Source: Orychophragmus violaceus
Taxonomy: Eukaryota > Streptophyta > Magnoliopsida > Brassicales > Brassicaceae
NCBI GenBank assembly: GCA_030180135.1
Contig: CM058230.1
Span: 101,176,439 to 101,240,438, forward strand
Direction of reading: 5' to 3'
DNA: 64,000 nucleotides
In this document: positions 10,524 through 22,496 of the stretch, piece by piece
Position numbering within the stretch: the stretch's first letter is position 1
Layout of the letters: each line of letters starts with the position of its first letter
Program-made: the position numbers and the translations under genes
Notes under the pieces: generated by a model
What the model saw: only the letters and a program-made list of their open reading frames with translations
Told to the model about the DNA's origin: nothing
Databases searched by the model: none

Positions 10524-12343
10524 TGTAACACCCCGTCCCTTCGGATCCTAAGTCAACGACTCTTTGACTCCACGAGTCATAGTCCACAGAAGCGGACCAA
10601 GTCATAAACCGGAACCGACACATAAATAACTGAAAAGAGTCTACTTTATTGAAATGGAAAACCAAGTCTTACATAAATGAGCCAACTGAAATAGTTTGAA
10701 ACGTGAAAAGAAAGAATCGCATAAGTCTTATTGAAAACGAAAGAACGAAAAAGAAGAGAAGGAGTTCCCATTCCCAAAACAATGCACCACACCGTCCGTC
10801 TACCCCTGCAACACTCCAGGGTTACCTGCAAAACAAACGACGAAGGAGGCCTGAGTAATTGGTTTACACCAATACCCAGTGAGGGCGGATTCTAGGAATA
10901 CCGCTATCTCTACTTTACACTAACACAACACCAAACACGAGTCCCCGGTTAATAACACCTTGCACCCAACGCCCGAAGGCGCAAACAACACACTCAACTA
11001 CGCTACACAGAAAGGCCTCAGGGGGGAAGAAACAGAAGAATGGGGGGGGGGGGGGGGGAACAGAAATAGCAACCGAAGCCCGCCATTGGCCCCAGTGCCC
11101 AACTCCAACTCCAACTCCAACTTTACCCTTCGGGGAGCTCGCCGAAACTCCCCTTACGACGATACAAGGGACACGTACTAGGTGCAATGTACATGTGCCG
11201 TCACCAAACACCCTTTCGGGGGCCCTAACAGTTCTATCAAGCATAGCCTTCACACACAAGCAACGTTTTCAGTTCAAATGATAACCTAGTGTCTAAGTTC
11301 CGTTTTCGGTTTAAGCGAGATCCTAGATTCTAAGTTATTATCCATCACATCAACGCAAATCAACAACTAGATCTATACTACCTAGGAAAGATACTATTAA
11401 ACGAAGATTCGCTACTCAACATCGAATTAGAATAGAGAAGAGATCACGTTCGGTCCTCACCTTAGTCTCAACTGAAGAAGAACGAAGATCAGACAAACTC
11501 GGCTACAGATCTGGTGATCCTGCACACAGATCTAGGGTTTTAAACGACAGATCTAAAGAAAAGAGCGGATCTAGGGTTTCTGCCAACAGATCTGGACTAA
11601 CAACGAAGATACAGTCCAGATCTACGACTTCTATCCATCAGAAGCATAGATCTGAAGCAGATCTGAGCAAAAGAAGAAGATACAGTTCAGATCTACAACT
11701 TCTATCCATCAGAAGCATAGATCTGAAGCAGATCTGAGCAAAAGAAGAAGATACAGTTCAGATCTATGACTTCTATGGATCAGATCTGATCTAAAAGCAT
11801 AGATCTGAAGCAGATCTAGGGTTTGGAGGAAGAAAACGAAACAGATCTGAGATTCGGGGAAATCTCACCTTAAGAACGCGAAGAACGGATGGCTCTACAC
11901 TCAAAAGAATCGAGAAGACGACGACTCGGAGTGCGGGATCGGAAGCGGCGGCGATCGGCGGTTTCCGGCGATAATTCCGGCGAGGCTGGCCGGCGGCGGT
12001 GGTGCTCCGGGCGGTGGCGGTCGGCGGCTTCCGGCGGTGGTCGGCCGGCGGCTGATCGGCGGCGGGCGGTGGCTGGCCGGCGGTCGTCGGCGGCTCCGGG
12101 CTGGTCGGCGGTCGTCGGCTGGCTCGGGATGCGGGCAGAGCTTCGATGTCTCGAACTTTGTGCCAAATGAGAGGGGCTGCTCCTCCTTTTATAGGGAGTG
12201 GAGCTAGGGCTTCCCTTTCCCTCGGGTTGGGCCTTGGGCTTCAGGCCCACTCTCTCCTTTCCTTTGGCCTCAAGTAAAGGGTTTTGGGCTTCTCCTCCTA
12301 TTTCTTTGGGCCCAAGTAATGGGCCAGGAATTGGGCCATTACA
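10524..12343 (-). repeat. 5' LTR of the chromovirus
   Basis: Pairs with 3563-5378. It includes the same three 71-bp AGATCT-rich repeats and a 17-G tract (11042-11058). The promoter end is the right end (minus strand). An open frame runs through it (12346-11870) because it duplicates the LTR-encoded tail of pol. Confidence 0.95.
12187..12196 (-). promoter_or_regulatory. TATA box of the 5' LTR
   Basis: Minus-strand CCCTATAAAAGGAGG, followed by GC-rich sequence. This is the likely core promoter for the genomic RNA. The same site is in the 3' LTR near 5225. Confidence 0.6.
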
Positions 12344-13045
12344 CACTCCCTTCCTCTTGTCTTCCTTCTACTTCTAAATCTGGATCTACTCTTCATGCTA
12401 CTATTCATACTACAGTAAACCCTGATATCTCTTCTTCTCAAGCTCGTTTTCCTACTGTGGTTTTACCAAATATTGGGATTCTTGGCACATCTCCTCTTGG
12501 TGTGTACAATCGGGTTCCACCATCAACCTCCTCTAATGGCCATGTACCTGCACATCAAAACAGACAGTCAAACTCTTGGGCTGCAAAGACAAAAGCTTAT
12601 ACTGACAAATCACTTAAAAAGATGTCTACTGCTACCATCTCACCGTCTGGTGTCCCAAGGGTGGTCATCCCAGACGAAGTCTTCCAACAGGGAGCTGAAA
12701 TGCACAAAGAATTTGTGGTAGGTCGTTTTTTGGGAAGCTCCCGGCTTTCAAAGTTATTCAGAATGTTCTAAACGTTGCGCAAGCATTTACAATTAAACTT
12801 ATTGGCCCAACATCAGCTCTTGACAAATGTGTCTTGATCTCAAATTGGACATTCTGCTCATGGGTTCCTGCATACACATACAACCGAATTTTATAGACTC
12901 ATCAGCACTTACTGAGAGAAAAACGGAAAATAAAATACACACAAGTTTCTCCACCTACTATACTCAATGCATATTCTTACACCTGACATTCACTTATTCA
13001 AAAAGTGATGTAGTCGGAAATGCCTAGACTCCATGGGAAGAGGAG

Positions 13046-14340
13046 TCATGCTACCTCGTACGTGTTAAAAATTTCTTTATCATCACTCAGAGACTCAGGA
13101 GCCGCGGCAGCTTCAACCGAGATTGACATCATACCTTCTACATCCTAGAAAAAACACAATGTGGTACAAAATTAGTTGATATAAGCTTGGATGTATTTAA
13201 ATATCTGGTGTACTATAACATTGACGGTGAAATTAGTTAATACTTGATACAGTCAAACAACTTTCACGTCCATAATTGCAGGTCTAACTAAGCCATAACA
13301 TTAGTTACAAAAGTCACCAAATTCATAACATGCTAACACGTTTGGAAAGAGCCAGTGTGGAATATCATCATTGGTCAAGTAAGAGAGCCAAAACCATAAG
13401 AATTTCAATGATCTCAAAGCCTACCTTCTTTGACCCGAAGATATCATTTTCATTGTCTTCGAGATCACCAAAGCTTCTTTTACTACCTGAAAGAAAAAGG
13501 TTGAAAATAAGAGAATTTTCACTCTAATCGACCATAACCCATTAATGCCAAGGTCACCAGTAACTGTACATTTTCATACCATAAAGACATGAAAATTTAG
13601 CTTATTGTGACATAATTAAAAGACAACAATTTTGTAGAAAAGAAAGACCTTTGCAAGAGGGAAAGGCACAGAGGAAGCAATGTGTTCTTCAAGAGATGAG
13701 TCGAAGAGAGAACAATAAGCTATCCTCACAAACTATGTTTCTGTTGTTACCTTAATAGAGATCATCAGAACCATAACCGCCGTCTTAATGTACACATCGT
13801 TTCTATGTCGGCACACCTACACCATCATAACACAAAGCCAATATCAGTATCTTAACAAAGGCTCCACTAATAACACAAAGCCACCATTTTTCAAAATACA
13901 GTAAACTCAAAAATAGAAACTAACATGTTTAAGCAACGAAGGAAGCCCTTCAGATTGTAACAAAAAGAAATACTCAAAAGTATGCAACTATTGTGAATTT
14001 TTATAATTTCTACTCATAAACAAAGCTGCGAGAAATACGTATTAATTACTTACATAATTTCTTTTTCAGTGGGCTTTTCATCTCTGAAAAGGTATTGTTC
14101 ATCATCTAATTCATCCCTTGGAAGAAAAGAGGAGAAAGGAGAAGTCAGTTAAGGATCAACTGTAATATAAATACATACCTCATATCTGAAACAAAGTAAC
14201 ACCTTACTCGATTGGATGCTTCAAACAGTTGTTCGGATCCAGATCATGTAAAGAGATGACGTCCTCTCTAGTGCTATTTCGACGGCCGCATCACCATAAA
14301 CCGCTGCTTGGTTGGCATTTTGATAACAGTTATTCTAAAT
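13046..14340 (-). pseudogene. Unidentified intron-containing gene fragment in Helitron A
   Basis: Several minus-strand blocks look like exons with plant splice borders. Block 13486-13425 follows TTTCAG, reads SKRSFGDLEDNEN...GSKK and ends before GTAGGC. Block 13144-13046 follows TTCTAG, reads DVEGMMSISVEAAAAPESL and ends in TGA. The two are phase-compatible. Upstream blocks read VCRHRNDVYIKTAVMV (about 13816-13751, donor GTAACA), SLFDSSLEEHIASSVP (about 13720) and LPRDELDDEQYLFRDEK (about 14130-14060). The order is collinear on one strand, as for a host gene captured by a Helitron. I do not recognise the parent gene, and other frames between blocks are closed. Confidence 0.4.
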
Positions 14341-15653
14341 CTGAGAAATTATCAAAAAATTAACTTCAAGTATACATGGCATAGAAAATACCAACCTGAT
14401 TAAAACTCCAAGTGTCATCTTCAACTTGAATCATGCAAAAAACTTAAGAGAGTATTAAACTGAGAAGAAAATAAAATGAATCTGAATAGAGGACAGACAT
14501 AAATCTTTATGATTTTTTTTTGTTGCTACACTCAAACACACAAAAAAGAGGAAGAAGAAGCGATGGAAAAAAAAGAGAGAGAAAGAAGGAGATTAAAATC
14601 AATTGCTTAAAAGTTATATAAGAGATGAAACCGTTTGAAATCGTGAGATGATTGGAAGTTGTAAATGAGAAAATTTAAGGATTTAGTTTTGCAGTTTCAG
14701 AAAATTGATGATTGTAGAATATTTGTATAGACTTTTTTTTTTTGTAAATCAAAGAATCAATTTGTTTTGAACGAAAGATTTATACTTGTTTTTCACTTGT
14801 AAACCCAAAAAAAAAAAAATTCTTCAACATATGAAGTTCTTATAATTTCTGGGTTGCGATCGAAATATTCTGGAAGAGGTTTACGATCTACCTAAATTAA
14901 CTTCCAAGTATATATCGTCTAGAAATTAAGACTTGTAAACCCAAAAACAAACTTGTAAACCCAAAAATTATCTCTTTCACAAATCAATTTGTTTCTATAC
15001 GATATATTTGAGAATCAAAGAATCAATTTGTTTATGGGTTTACAGATTCTAGAAAAAGATATATAATGGAAGAAGAAACCCAGGAATGTACGGAGTTGAC
15101 AAAGAGAAACAATCTTGATGCACCACATATTATTATCAATTCAATCAACAAAACCAAACCTTGAAGTTTCAGATCTGAAACTACATGCAAAAGAAGTTAA
15201 ACAAAATAAACTCAATCGGGATGATGAGAATTGTAAATCAGAAACGACATGTATGATTTCGTACCTTTAATCGGAGAGAGATTCAGAGATCGACGAAGAT
15301 GACGACACGGAAACTGACGAAAATAAGGATTAGGGTTATGCAATTTCTTGAAGTTAGTAGAGAAGGTGGTTGAATTAAACAGGAAATCAAGGAACAGAGA
15401 TGGATTTATTAATTTGAAATGGTGAGAGAAGGAAGGAACAGACGTTGCTAGAGACGATTTTTCTGAGAGAAAGGGAGAGATGCAGTTGCCAGAGAATGGG
15501 TGAGAGATGAAAAAAAATTTCGGAATAGACATCAAAAATTAATTTACAATAGTCACTAAAATGAGTGACACGTCAGCAGAATGGGATGTTCTGATTGGAG
15601 GAGGTGAGAATGTTTCTCTCTCATGACTTCTCTTTTATAGTAATTAGATTAGA
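14341..15653 (-). other. Helitron A 5' part, no gene recognised
   Basis: AT-rich DNA with direct echoes of AACTTGTAAACCCAAAAA near 14800 and 14930-14960. The last ~120 bases (GTGACACGTCAGCA, then ATGAGAGAGAAA on the minus strand) form a Helitron 5' end similar in layout to that of Helitron B. Confidence 0.5.
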
Positions 15654-16270
15654 TGTGCATGCAAATCGACTCAAAAAACATATGGACAAAATATCATTGA
15701 TCAAATATATAACAAAATCATATAGTACAATACAACTCATATAAATGTTAGTATGGTTAACCTAACAAAAAGCATCGTTATTCACATTGTTTTTTTTTTA
15801 ATTAACTTGGGGTATCCCGAATCTATGAAGGAGCTCAGACTAATCTCTAGGTGTAGTCCATAGATAGATTTTCTTTTCAAGTATTCAAATGGACCGAAAA
15901 CAATGTACCAATATCCATGTAGACAGTGGCGGAGCTAGAAATATTTCTTACCGGGGCAGAAACATGTATAAACTAAAAATGTTTGTAAACATATATAAAC
16001 ATACATTTTTATATGTTTAAATAATGTTTTTGATAAAATAAATGAGATAAACACTTGCAAACTCATCATCAATACGATTTTTAATATATTTTTTTTTTCA
16101 TTTTTCATTTCAGAAAAAGTCATGCCAGTTTTAAGTAACAAATTTTTAAAATTAAAACTAATTTCAAATTCAAGACTTTTTAGATGGTATATATCCCAAA
16201 AGCGTAAAATTCAGAGGCAGATAAGTTAGCACGTATTGCTCACATCCAACCATCTAATTTCATTAATATT
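15654..16270. other. Intergenic, possible hAT-like end near 15922
   Basis: No gene seen. CAGTGGCGGAGCTAGAAAT at about 15922 resembles the terminal repeat common in plant hAT-type elements, but I could not find its partner end. Confidence 0.3.
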
Positions 16271-16575
16271 AGCCCTGTTCGTTTACAAGACGCATGCGTC
16301 AGCTTTGCGTCAAAAAAAAATAAATAAATAAAAATTAAATTATTTCAGACGCAAGTGTTTGGAGAGAGTGAAGACTATCACCAACACCATTATAAAAGTA
16401 AACGCAAGGTTTGGTATAGTTGCCGCTGCTTTTTTACAGCGTCTATTGCGGCAGTGAAAATGTCGGAGAAGACAACCGCAGCTTTTCATCTACCTTTCTG
16501 TTTCTCTCCATAAATATTTGATTTGTAGGTGATAGACGCTGACACATGCGTCTTGTAAACGAATATGGCTATTAG
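16271..16575. mobile_element. MITE of about 305 bp
   Basis: Long terminal inverted repeats: the left end reads AGCCCTGTTCGTTTACAAGA and on through CGCATGCGTCAGC. The right end read in reverse complement gives AGCCATATTCGTTTACAAGA and on through CGCATGTGTCAGC. No coding capacity. The superfamily is uncertain, because the flanks (ATT/TTAG) do not give a clean target duplication. Confidence 0.65.
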
Positions 16576-16827
16576 TTTTGGATTCTCGACCTAACTTCAA
16601 AAACTTTTAAAAACTAACTTCAAAAGCTTTTAAAATCTGCACAACTAAAATCTTCAAAATAAATTATTGAGGTTATTTTGAGCTTAACAAAGATTTGAAA
16701 CATATAAATAAATGAGGAGTGTCAAAATAAATAAATCAGGAGTGTCAAAATAAATATGGACCAATAATGATGGCAACTGGCTAGAGTTACGACCTAAGAA
16801 ATGATATTTCAGCACCACTTTAATTAT

Positions 16828-16967
16828 ACTTTTATACGAATGCATAAAACTAAATTTGACCATATTTCATAAACATAATGGTAGTTAGTAGTTATGATAT
16901 AAAAGTTTATACGAATGCATAAAAGTAAATTTGACAATATTTCATAAACGTAATGGTAGTTAGTAGT
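16828..16967. repeat. 85-bp tandem duplication beside the Tat insertion
   Basis: TATACGAATGCATAAAA begins at 16833 and again at 16918, followed by matching sequence to GTAGTTAGTAGT. The Tat element inserted at the end of the second unit, and the interrupted sequence resumes at 31728. Confidence 0.7.
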
Positions 16968-17505
16968 TGTTGGGGCCGGATTTCCCTCCAAGAAATCCGG
17001 CCCATTAACAAACAAAATAAAGGTCCATATTCGTGAGCCCGTTTCATAATCAAGACAGAGAGAGATCGACCGTTATCCTCTGTTGGGCCTATACGATTGA
17101 CTTCTTGACAAGGCCCAAGCGATGCCGAAGTGAGAGGCGATCGAGCTCGAGCTCGGCAGGAGACGACGTGGAGATAGAGCAACTCCATCTTCGTCGGTTC
17201 AACTGATCCACGTAAACCTCGGAGATCGTTATGAAGGCGAAGTCGAAATATCGGAACAAGAAGGTCAAAGTCGAGACTATTTAAAGAAGAAGTGGTGATT
17301 CAATCAAGACATTCCAACCCTAATTTAGAACACTTCGACTAGATAGCTCGATCACCATATTTTGTACTCTCTTTTCGATTGTGTTTGTTCTATCTCGACG
17401 ATCAATCTCAATAAAGTCTTTGATTCATAGGAAACTATACCATTTCTATATCCTAAAGTCCAAATCCACGAATACAAATTCTCAGTGTGAATCCCGAATC
17501 TCACA
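16968..17505 (+). repeat. 5' LTR of the Tat element
   Basis: TGTTGGGGCCGG to ATCTCACA. It contains a TATTTAAAG box near 17277 that may serve as the core promoter. It pairs with 31192-31722. Confidence 0.92.
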
Positions 17506-17507
17506 TT

Positions 17508-17524
17508 TGGCGCCGACTGTGGGG
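17508..17524 (+). other. Primer-binding site of the Tat element
   Basis: TGGCGCCGACTGTGGGG lies two bases after the 5' LTR. The first eight bases fit tRNA-Asp type primers, but the rest departs from the tRNA-Asp complement seen in the nested element. Confidence 0.65.
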
Positions 17525-17579
17525 ACTATCTATAGTTTTTCCTGTCTTAAGAATCAGATCTTAGATCCGATAGATCGAG

Positions 17580-19692
17580 ATGAATCCCGACCAATCTGGC
17601 TCTCCCAGCGCCACACCACCAGTTGACCACCCTCAAACGGTCGACAACGTTCCTCAGAACACCCCCGGGGTAAGAATCATGGGTCAGACCGATGGCGCGT
17701 TGACGAGCTCTGCCTCAGTCTCCACGACTTCGGCACCGGCCGGCTCAGTCGCCCAAACGATCGCGACGAGCCAGACTCCGACAAATGTTTTGTCAGGAAC
17801 TAACGATCCGAGCAGAAACTGAGTGTGGATGAGAAACGATTCAATTCCCACCCCCGGAGGTGGATCTGGAGTAACCAGACCTAACTCACCACTGCCTTCT
17901 GCTCCACAGTGACAAGGCCCAGATGATCTCGCTGAAATCCGTTCGATGTTAAGCCTGCTGGTAAACCGAACGAGGAACAACGAGGCAAGTGCACAGGCCC
18001 AAGAGATCGCGAACCGCTCTCTGGCCGCGCAACTCGATGAACAGGAAACGCGCATTAACGCCCGTCTCGAAGAGCATGCCAGCCAAAACCAGGGGGTAGA
18101 TCAGCACATGATCCACGAACCCCCATAAGTCCTCCACCGTGTACACGCTTGGACTTCTCCCAGGTAGTAACTCCCCTGGGAGCGTCGGGAAGTTTAGCTA
18201 ATACGTCAAGTAGCGGCCTCCGCCCTATAATGACCCCTATCGCGATAACGACACCATTCACTTCGATTTCAATGGTCACAGATCCAACCGGATCAGGGAA
18301 CCGACCATTACCCGGGTCACCACTTTTCCCGAATAACTCCAACATCCGGCCGAGGCAACTAGGAGGCTCTGCTTTCGCCTCGAGCTCGGGACCCATTAAC
18401 GGGTCAAATACAATACAGTTCTGAATGCCGCAGGTCGACCAGACGAGATCGATTCAAACAATCGATCTCCTCGACCCCTTTTTCCCGGAGCAAGCGTCAA
18501 ACCAGGCACAAGTCCAGTTCACGCCTACGGTAGGCGATGAACATGATATGCTTAGACAGTACATCGAACAGGCTAAGGCCCAGTTCAACAATCTAAGCTC
18601 GAAAGTTCACATGGCAACGAGCGCGGCGCCCGACATCGATCGAGTGATCGAAGAAACGCGACAAACGCCGTTCACAGACAGGATCGCCTTCGCAAGGATC
18701 CGAGAAATCAAGAAAACTAAATTTCCGGAATTCTCTGGGAAGTTGGACCCGAAAGCCCATATCAAGGCATTCCGACTAGCAATGGCAAGGGTATACCTTA
18801 CCGACGAGGAGAGAGAGCCGGCTTTCTTCTGGCTCTTCGCCGAAAACCTATCAGGCCCCGCCCTCGAATGGTTTGCCGGACTGGAAGAAAGGTCCATTGA
18901 CAACTTCACCCAATTCATGATGGCTTTCCTCAAACAATACTCCGTCTTTATCGAGGAAAAGACTACTGAGGCAACTCTATTTGGCGTCTCTCAAAAACCC
19001 AACGAGCCGCTTCGCTCGTACATCGACCGATTTAAGGAAATAAAATCCAAAATCGCAAACTCACGAGACAAAGTAGCTATAGAAGCACTGTGACGTGGAC
19101 TATGGTATTCAACCAGATTCCGCGAGGAAATAACAGTCCGCGAACCTCAAACACTCGATGCCGCCCTACATTCGGCATCGGCTTTCGCTCGCCTCGAGGA
19201 CGAAACCACGTCCCTCAGAGAAAAGCATCGGAAAGAAAAAAAACCATCGGGCTCGCAGAACTCGAACTCAAAAAAGGATTCCCGTAAATCAGGAAAAGTC
19301 AATGCGGTCGAGAGCCCGAAGAGCTCGAAGAAATTCGAGTTCGACAAGGAAAAATTCTGTGAATTTCACAACAAAAGAGGACACTCGACTGAAGATTGCT
19401 ATACTCGAGCTAAAGTCGAGGCTCAAAAGCGAGAGTACGAAAGCAAACAAGACTCCGAAGTCGATGAGGAAACTCCATCCGACAAAAAGGAAAGTAAACA
19501 GACCAAAGAGTCGAACACCAAGAGGCCTTCTCAGAATAAACGAGAACGGACAAAGGAGCCGGAATCTCCCGAAACACTCCCTCATGGGTCGCAGAAGCGA
19601 GTTGACTTTATTCTCGGCGAGCTCAGCCTGAGCGGCACCCCGGAAGGTTCGGCGTTATCTCCACCTCCGGCTCCCGTTAAGAGTTTACACTA
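17580..19692 (+). pseudogene. Tat-lineage Gag, broken
   Basis: Starts at ATG 17580 (MNPDQSGSP) with a Pro/Thr-rich leader, stopped by TGA at 17820. It re-opens at 17946-18128 and shifts frame before 18425. The gag core is clear in 18425-19093 (KFPEFSGKLDPKAHIKAF, GPALEWFAGL, EPLRSYIDRFKEIKSKI). After TGA 19091-19093 the same frame continues through an Arg/Ser/Lys-rich region to a knuckle of type C-x2-H-x4-H-x4-C (CEFHNKRGHSTEDC) near 19358, ending at TAA about 19690. The capsid region is the best-preserved part. Confidence 0.85.
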
Positions 19693-19848
19693 ACGAATCA
19701 ATGTCCCTCGTCTCTAAGGGGTGTACAGGCTATACCCCCTAAATGAATCGACTTCATCTTCGGTGGCTCCAAGCTTTGCCGAGACTCGGTCAATTCAATC
19801 AAAGCTCTTTAAAGAAGAGTCGAGACCGACAAAGGGGAGAAAATCCCA

Positions 19849-22310
19849 ATGATAGGTCCAGACCACGAGATCACCTTCCACGAGAGCGAGACAAGCAATC
19901 TCGACAAACCACACGACGACACTCTCCTCATTTGTCTAGTAGTGGGAGATGTCGAACTCTCAAGAATAATGATCGACACAGGAAGTTCGGTGGCTGTCCT
20001 CTTTTACGACGCGTACAAAAAGATGGACTTCAACGACTCCGAGATCGTGGAAGAAAAGACACCACTAGTAGGGTTCGCTAGCGAAACAACGTACTCGGTG
20101 GGCTCTGTCTTCGCCCCAGCGATAGCTGGAGGAGTCCGAAGAATGACAGAGTTCGTCGTAGTGGATCGGCCAGCTCCCTATAACGCAATTCTAGGTCGAT
20201 CATGGATATACGACATGAAAGCGGTACCATCGACCTACCATCAATGCGTAAAATTCCCAACTCCCAAAGAAGTAAAAACCGTGTACGGAAGTCAAAAGAT
20301 TTCCCGCCATTGCTACATGAATGGATACAAGCAGATCGAGAAATCTCCCGCGTAGAAATTGTAGAAAGAGGACGAGTTCGCCACCATGCAAACCAAAAGG
20401 TCGAATGACCCGAGTCAAATAGGACCTCCAAAGGACCTCACGACCCAAGTTTGCATAGACGACGCTCATCCCGAAAGACTCGTTGGCATTGGAATCGACC
20501 TATCAGAGCCAGTCAAAAACGAACTGGTCTCTTTCCTTAAACAGAACGTCGACTCTTTTGCCTGGTCTTAAGCAGACATGAGAGGGATCAACATCGACGT
20601 TACCAGCCACGAGATGAATGTCGACCCAACCTACAAACCGGTAAGACAGAAACATCGAAAACTAGGTCCAGAACGAGCTCAAGCCGTCAATGACGAGGTC
20701 GATCGATTATTAAAAATCGGATCGATCAGAGAGGTCAAATACCCCGACTGGCTTGCGAACCCTGTAGTGGTTAAGAAAAAGAACGGGAAGTGGAGAGTCT
20801 GTGTAGATTTCACGGATCTCAACAAAGCATGTCCGAAGGACAGCTTCCCACTCTCACACATCGACCGGCTGGTCGAACCCACCGCCGGACACCAGCTACT
20901 ATCCTTCATGGACGCTTTCTCGGGGTACAATCAAATATTAATGAACCCCGAGGACCAAGAAAAAACTTCGTTCATAACTGATCGAGGCACGTACTGCTAC
21001 AAAGTCATGCCCTTCGGACTAAAAAACGCAGGAGCAACTTACCAACGCTTCGTCAACAAGATGTTTTTAGGACTCGTAGGTAAAACTATGGAAGTCTACA
21101 TCGACGATATGCTGGTCAAATATTCCAGGTATGAGGATCACATCCCCCAACTAAAAGAATGTTTTATCATTCTCAATAAATACGGGATGAAACTCAACCC
21201 AGCAAAGTGTACCTTCGGGGTCCCCTCAGGAGAATTCCTAGGTTACCTAGTGACCGAAAGAGGGATCGAAGCGAACCCCAAACAGATTGCAATGTTTATA
21301 GAGATGAAATCTCCCAGAACAACGCGAGAAGTCCAGCGCCTGGCTGGCAAAATAGCTGCTCTGAACCGTTTCATCTCGAGGTCGACTGATAAATGTCTGC
21401 CCTTCTATCACTTGCTCAAAGCGAATAAGAAGTTCCTCTGGGACGAAAAGTGCGAAGAAACGTTCACCCAGCTTAAAGCCTACCTAAGCGAACCACCTAT
21501 ACTGGCGAAACTAGTAGATGGGGAACCCCTCTACCTCTACCTAGCTGTTTCCACGGCAGCAGTAAGTGGAGTCCTGGTTCGCGAAGAACAGAACGAATAA
21601 CGGCCGGTGTATTACATCAGTAAGACCTTAATCGATGCTGAAACCAGGTATCCCGCCATGGAAAAACTTGCCTTGGCGCTGGTGACGTCAGCTCGGAAAC
21701 ACCGACCATACTTTCAATCGCACTCGATCATAGTGATGACCTCTCAGCCACTGAGAACCATCCTTCATAGTCCAAGTCAATCAGGTCGACTGGTCAAATG
21801 GGGTATCGAACTTAGCGAGTATGACATAGAATATAAAGCTCGGACGTGCCTAAAAGCACAAGTACTGGCAGATTTCATAATCGAGCTCCCTCCGACCGTC
21901 GAACTTTACCCGACCTCTGCAAATAAATGGAAACTCTACGTTGATGGAACTTCCTCGAGGCAAGGATCCGGGGTCAGGGTGAAACTGGTCTCCCCAACGG
22001 GCGAAGTACTGGAACAGTCGTTCAGACTGGCCTTCGCCGCATCAAATAACGAAGCAGAATATGAAGCGTTAATAGTCGGGCTCAGACTAGCAATAGCAAT
22101 AAGAGTCGGAGAAGTAGACGCCTTCAGCGATTCCCAATTGGTCACGAGCCAATATCATGGCGACTACGAGGCTAAGGACGAACGCATGGAAGCATACCTA
22201 CAGGTAGACCATACGCTTGCCAAACAGATCGAATTCTTTGATCTAACACGGATCCCGCGGGGGGGGGGGGGGGGGGAAACACCGCAGCCGATGCCCTAGC
22301 CGCATTAGCA
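19849..22310 (+). pseudogene. Tat-lineage protease, RT and dual RNase H, broken
   Basis: Protease at 19849-20355 has the active site DTGSSVAVLF. RT at 20578-21600 has the motifs VCVDFTDLNKACPKD, MPFGLKNAGATYQ and YIDDMLVK. RNase H follows (LYLYLAVSTAAVSGVL, PVYYISK), then a second RNase H-like domain (LYVDGTSS, NNEAEYEALIVGL, SDSQLV) typical of Tat elements. In-frame stops are at 20353-20355, 20569-20571 and 21598-21600. An 18-G tract at 22259-22276 shifts the frame just before the last conserved block NTAADALAALAS. The enzymes copy element RNA into DNA, but this copy cannot make them. Confidence 0.92.
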
Positions 22311-22496
22311 TCGACATCAGATCCTAACCTCAAAAGGATCATACCAGTCGAGGGGATCGAGAAACCAAGCATCGACATAGCCCTAAAAGCTCTGTCCTTG
22401 AAAGAGGACGAGCCTGCCATAAAGGACGATGTCGAGCATAAAGAATGTCTCAGCGACACCAGTCGCGACATCATCGAAATTGATGATGATCCTGAT

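Larger units (their letters stand above)
3563..12343 (-). mobile_element. Ty3/gypsy chromovirus, near-complete (Tekay/Del-like)
   Basis: An 8.8-kb LTR retrotransposon on the minus strand, with TG..CA LTRs of 1816 and 1820 bp and a 5-bp target duplication CACTC (3558-3562 and 12344-12348). In order it has 5' LTR, initiator-Met primer site, gag, protease, RT, RNase H, integrase, chromodomain, polypurine tract and 3' LTR. The LTRs differ by about ten substitutions and a G-tract length (13 versus 17 G) by eye, so the insertion is young. One in-frame stop in pol (7155-7157) makes this copy defective. Chromodomain plus Met primer places it among chromoviruses; Tekay/Del is my best guess from LTR size. 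Confidence 0.93.
3309..12896 (+). pseudogene. DUF4283-type ORF, split by a gypsy insertion
   Basis: Two blocks, 3309-3562 and 12349-12896, join in the same frame once the gypsy element and one TSD copy are removed. The first block is a Pro/Ser-rich N-terminus starting at ATG 3309. The second contains W-A-x-K-x-K-x-x-TDKSLKK, then SPSGVPRVVIPDEVFQQGAE and HKEFVVG, the pattern of Brassicaceae DUF4283 proteins, often LINE ORF1-like or zinc-knuckle proteins. It was already decaying: an in-frame TAA at 3536-3538 precedes the insertion point, and a frameshift near 12730 moves the continuation (GKLPAFKVIQNVLN) into another frame up to TAG 12894-12896. It lies on the strand opposite to the Helitron that contains it. 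No reverse transcriptase follows, so whether it came from a LINE or a host gene is open. Confidence 0.6.
2002..15653 (-). mobile_element. Helitron A, interrupted by a gypsy element
   Basis: On the minus strand the element begins TCTAATCTAATTACTATAAA (from 15653) and ends with the hairpin GTCCGTGC-AAC-GCACGGAC followed by CAGAATACTAG at 2002. It is flanked by A on the 5' side and T on the 3' side, as expected for Helitron insertion between A and T. Without the gypsy insertion and one TSD it is about 4.9 kb. It encodes no Rep/helicase that I can see, so it is non-autonomous. It carries a DUF4283-like ORF and intron-containing gene fragments. The 5' TC could also be placed 6 bases further in. 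Ends are seen in the sequence; treating them as one element is inference. Confidence 0.7.

Noticed and set aside
11870..12346. Minus-strand Arg-rich ORF as a separate gene
   Set aside because: It is the 5' LTR copy of the LTR-encoded pol tail.
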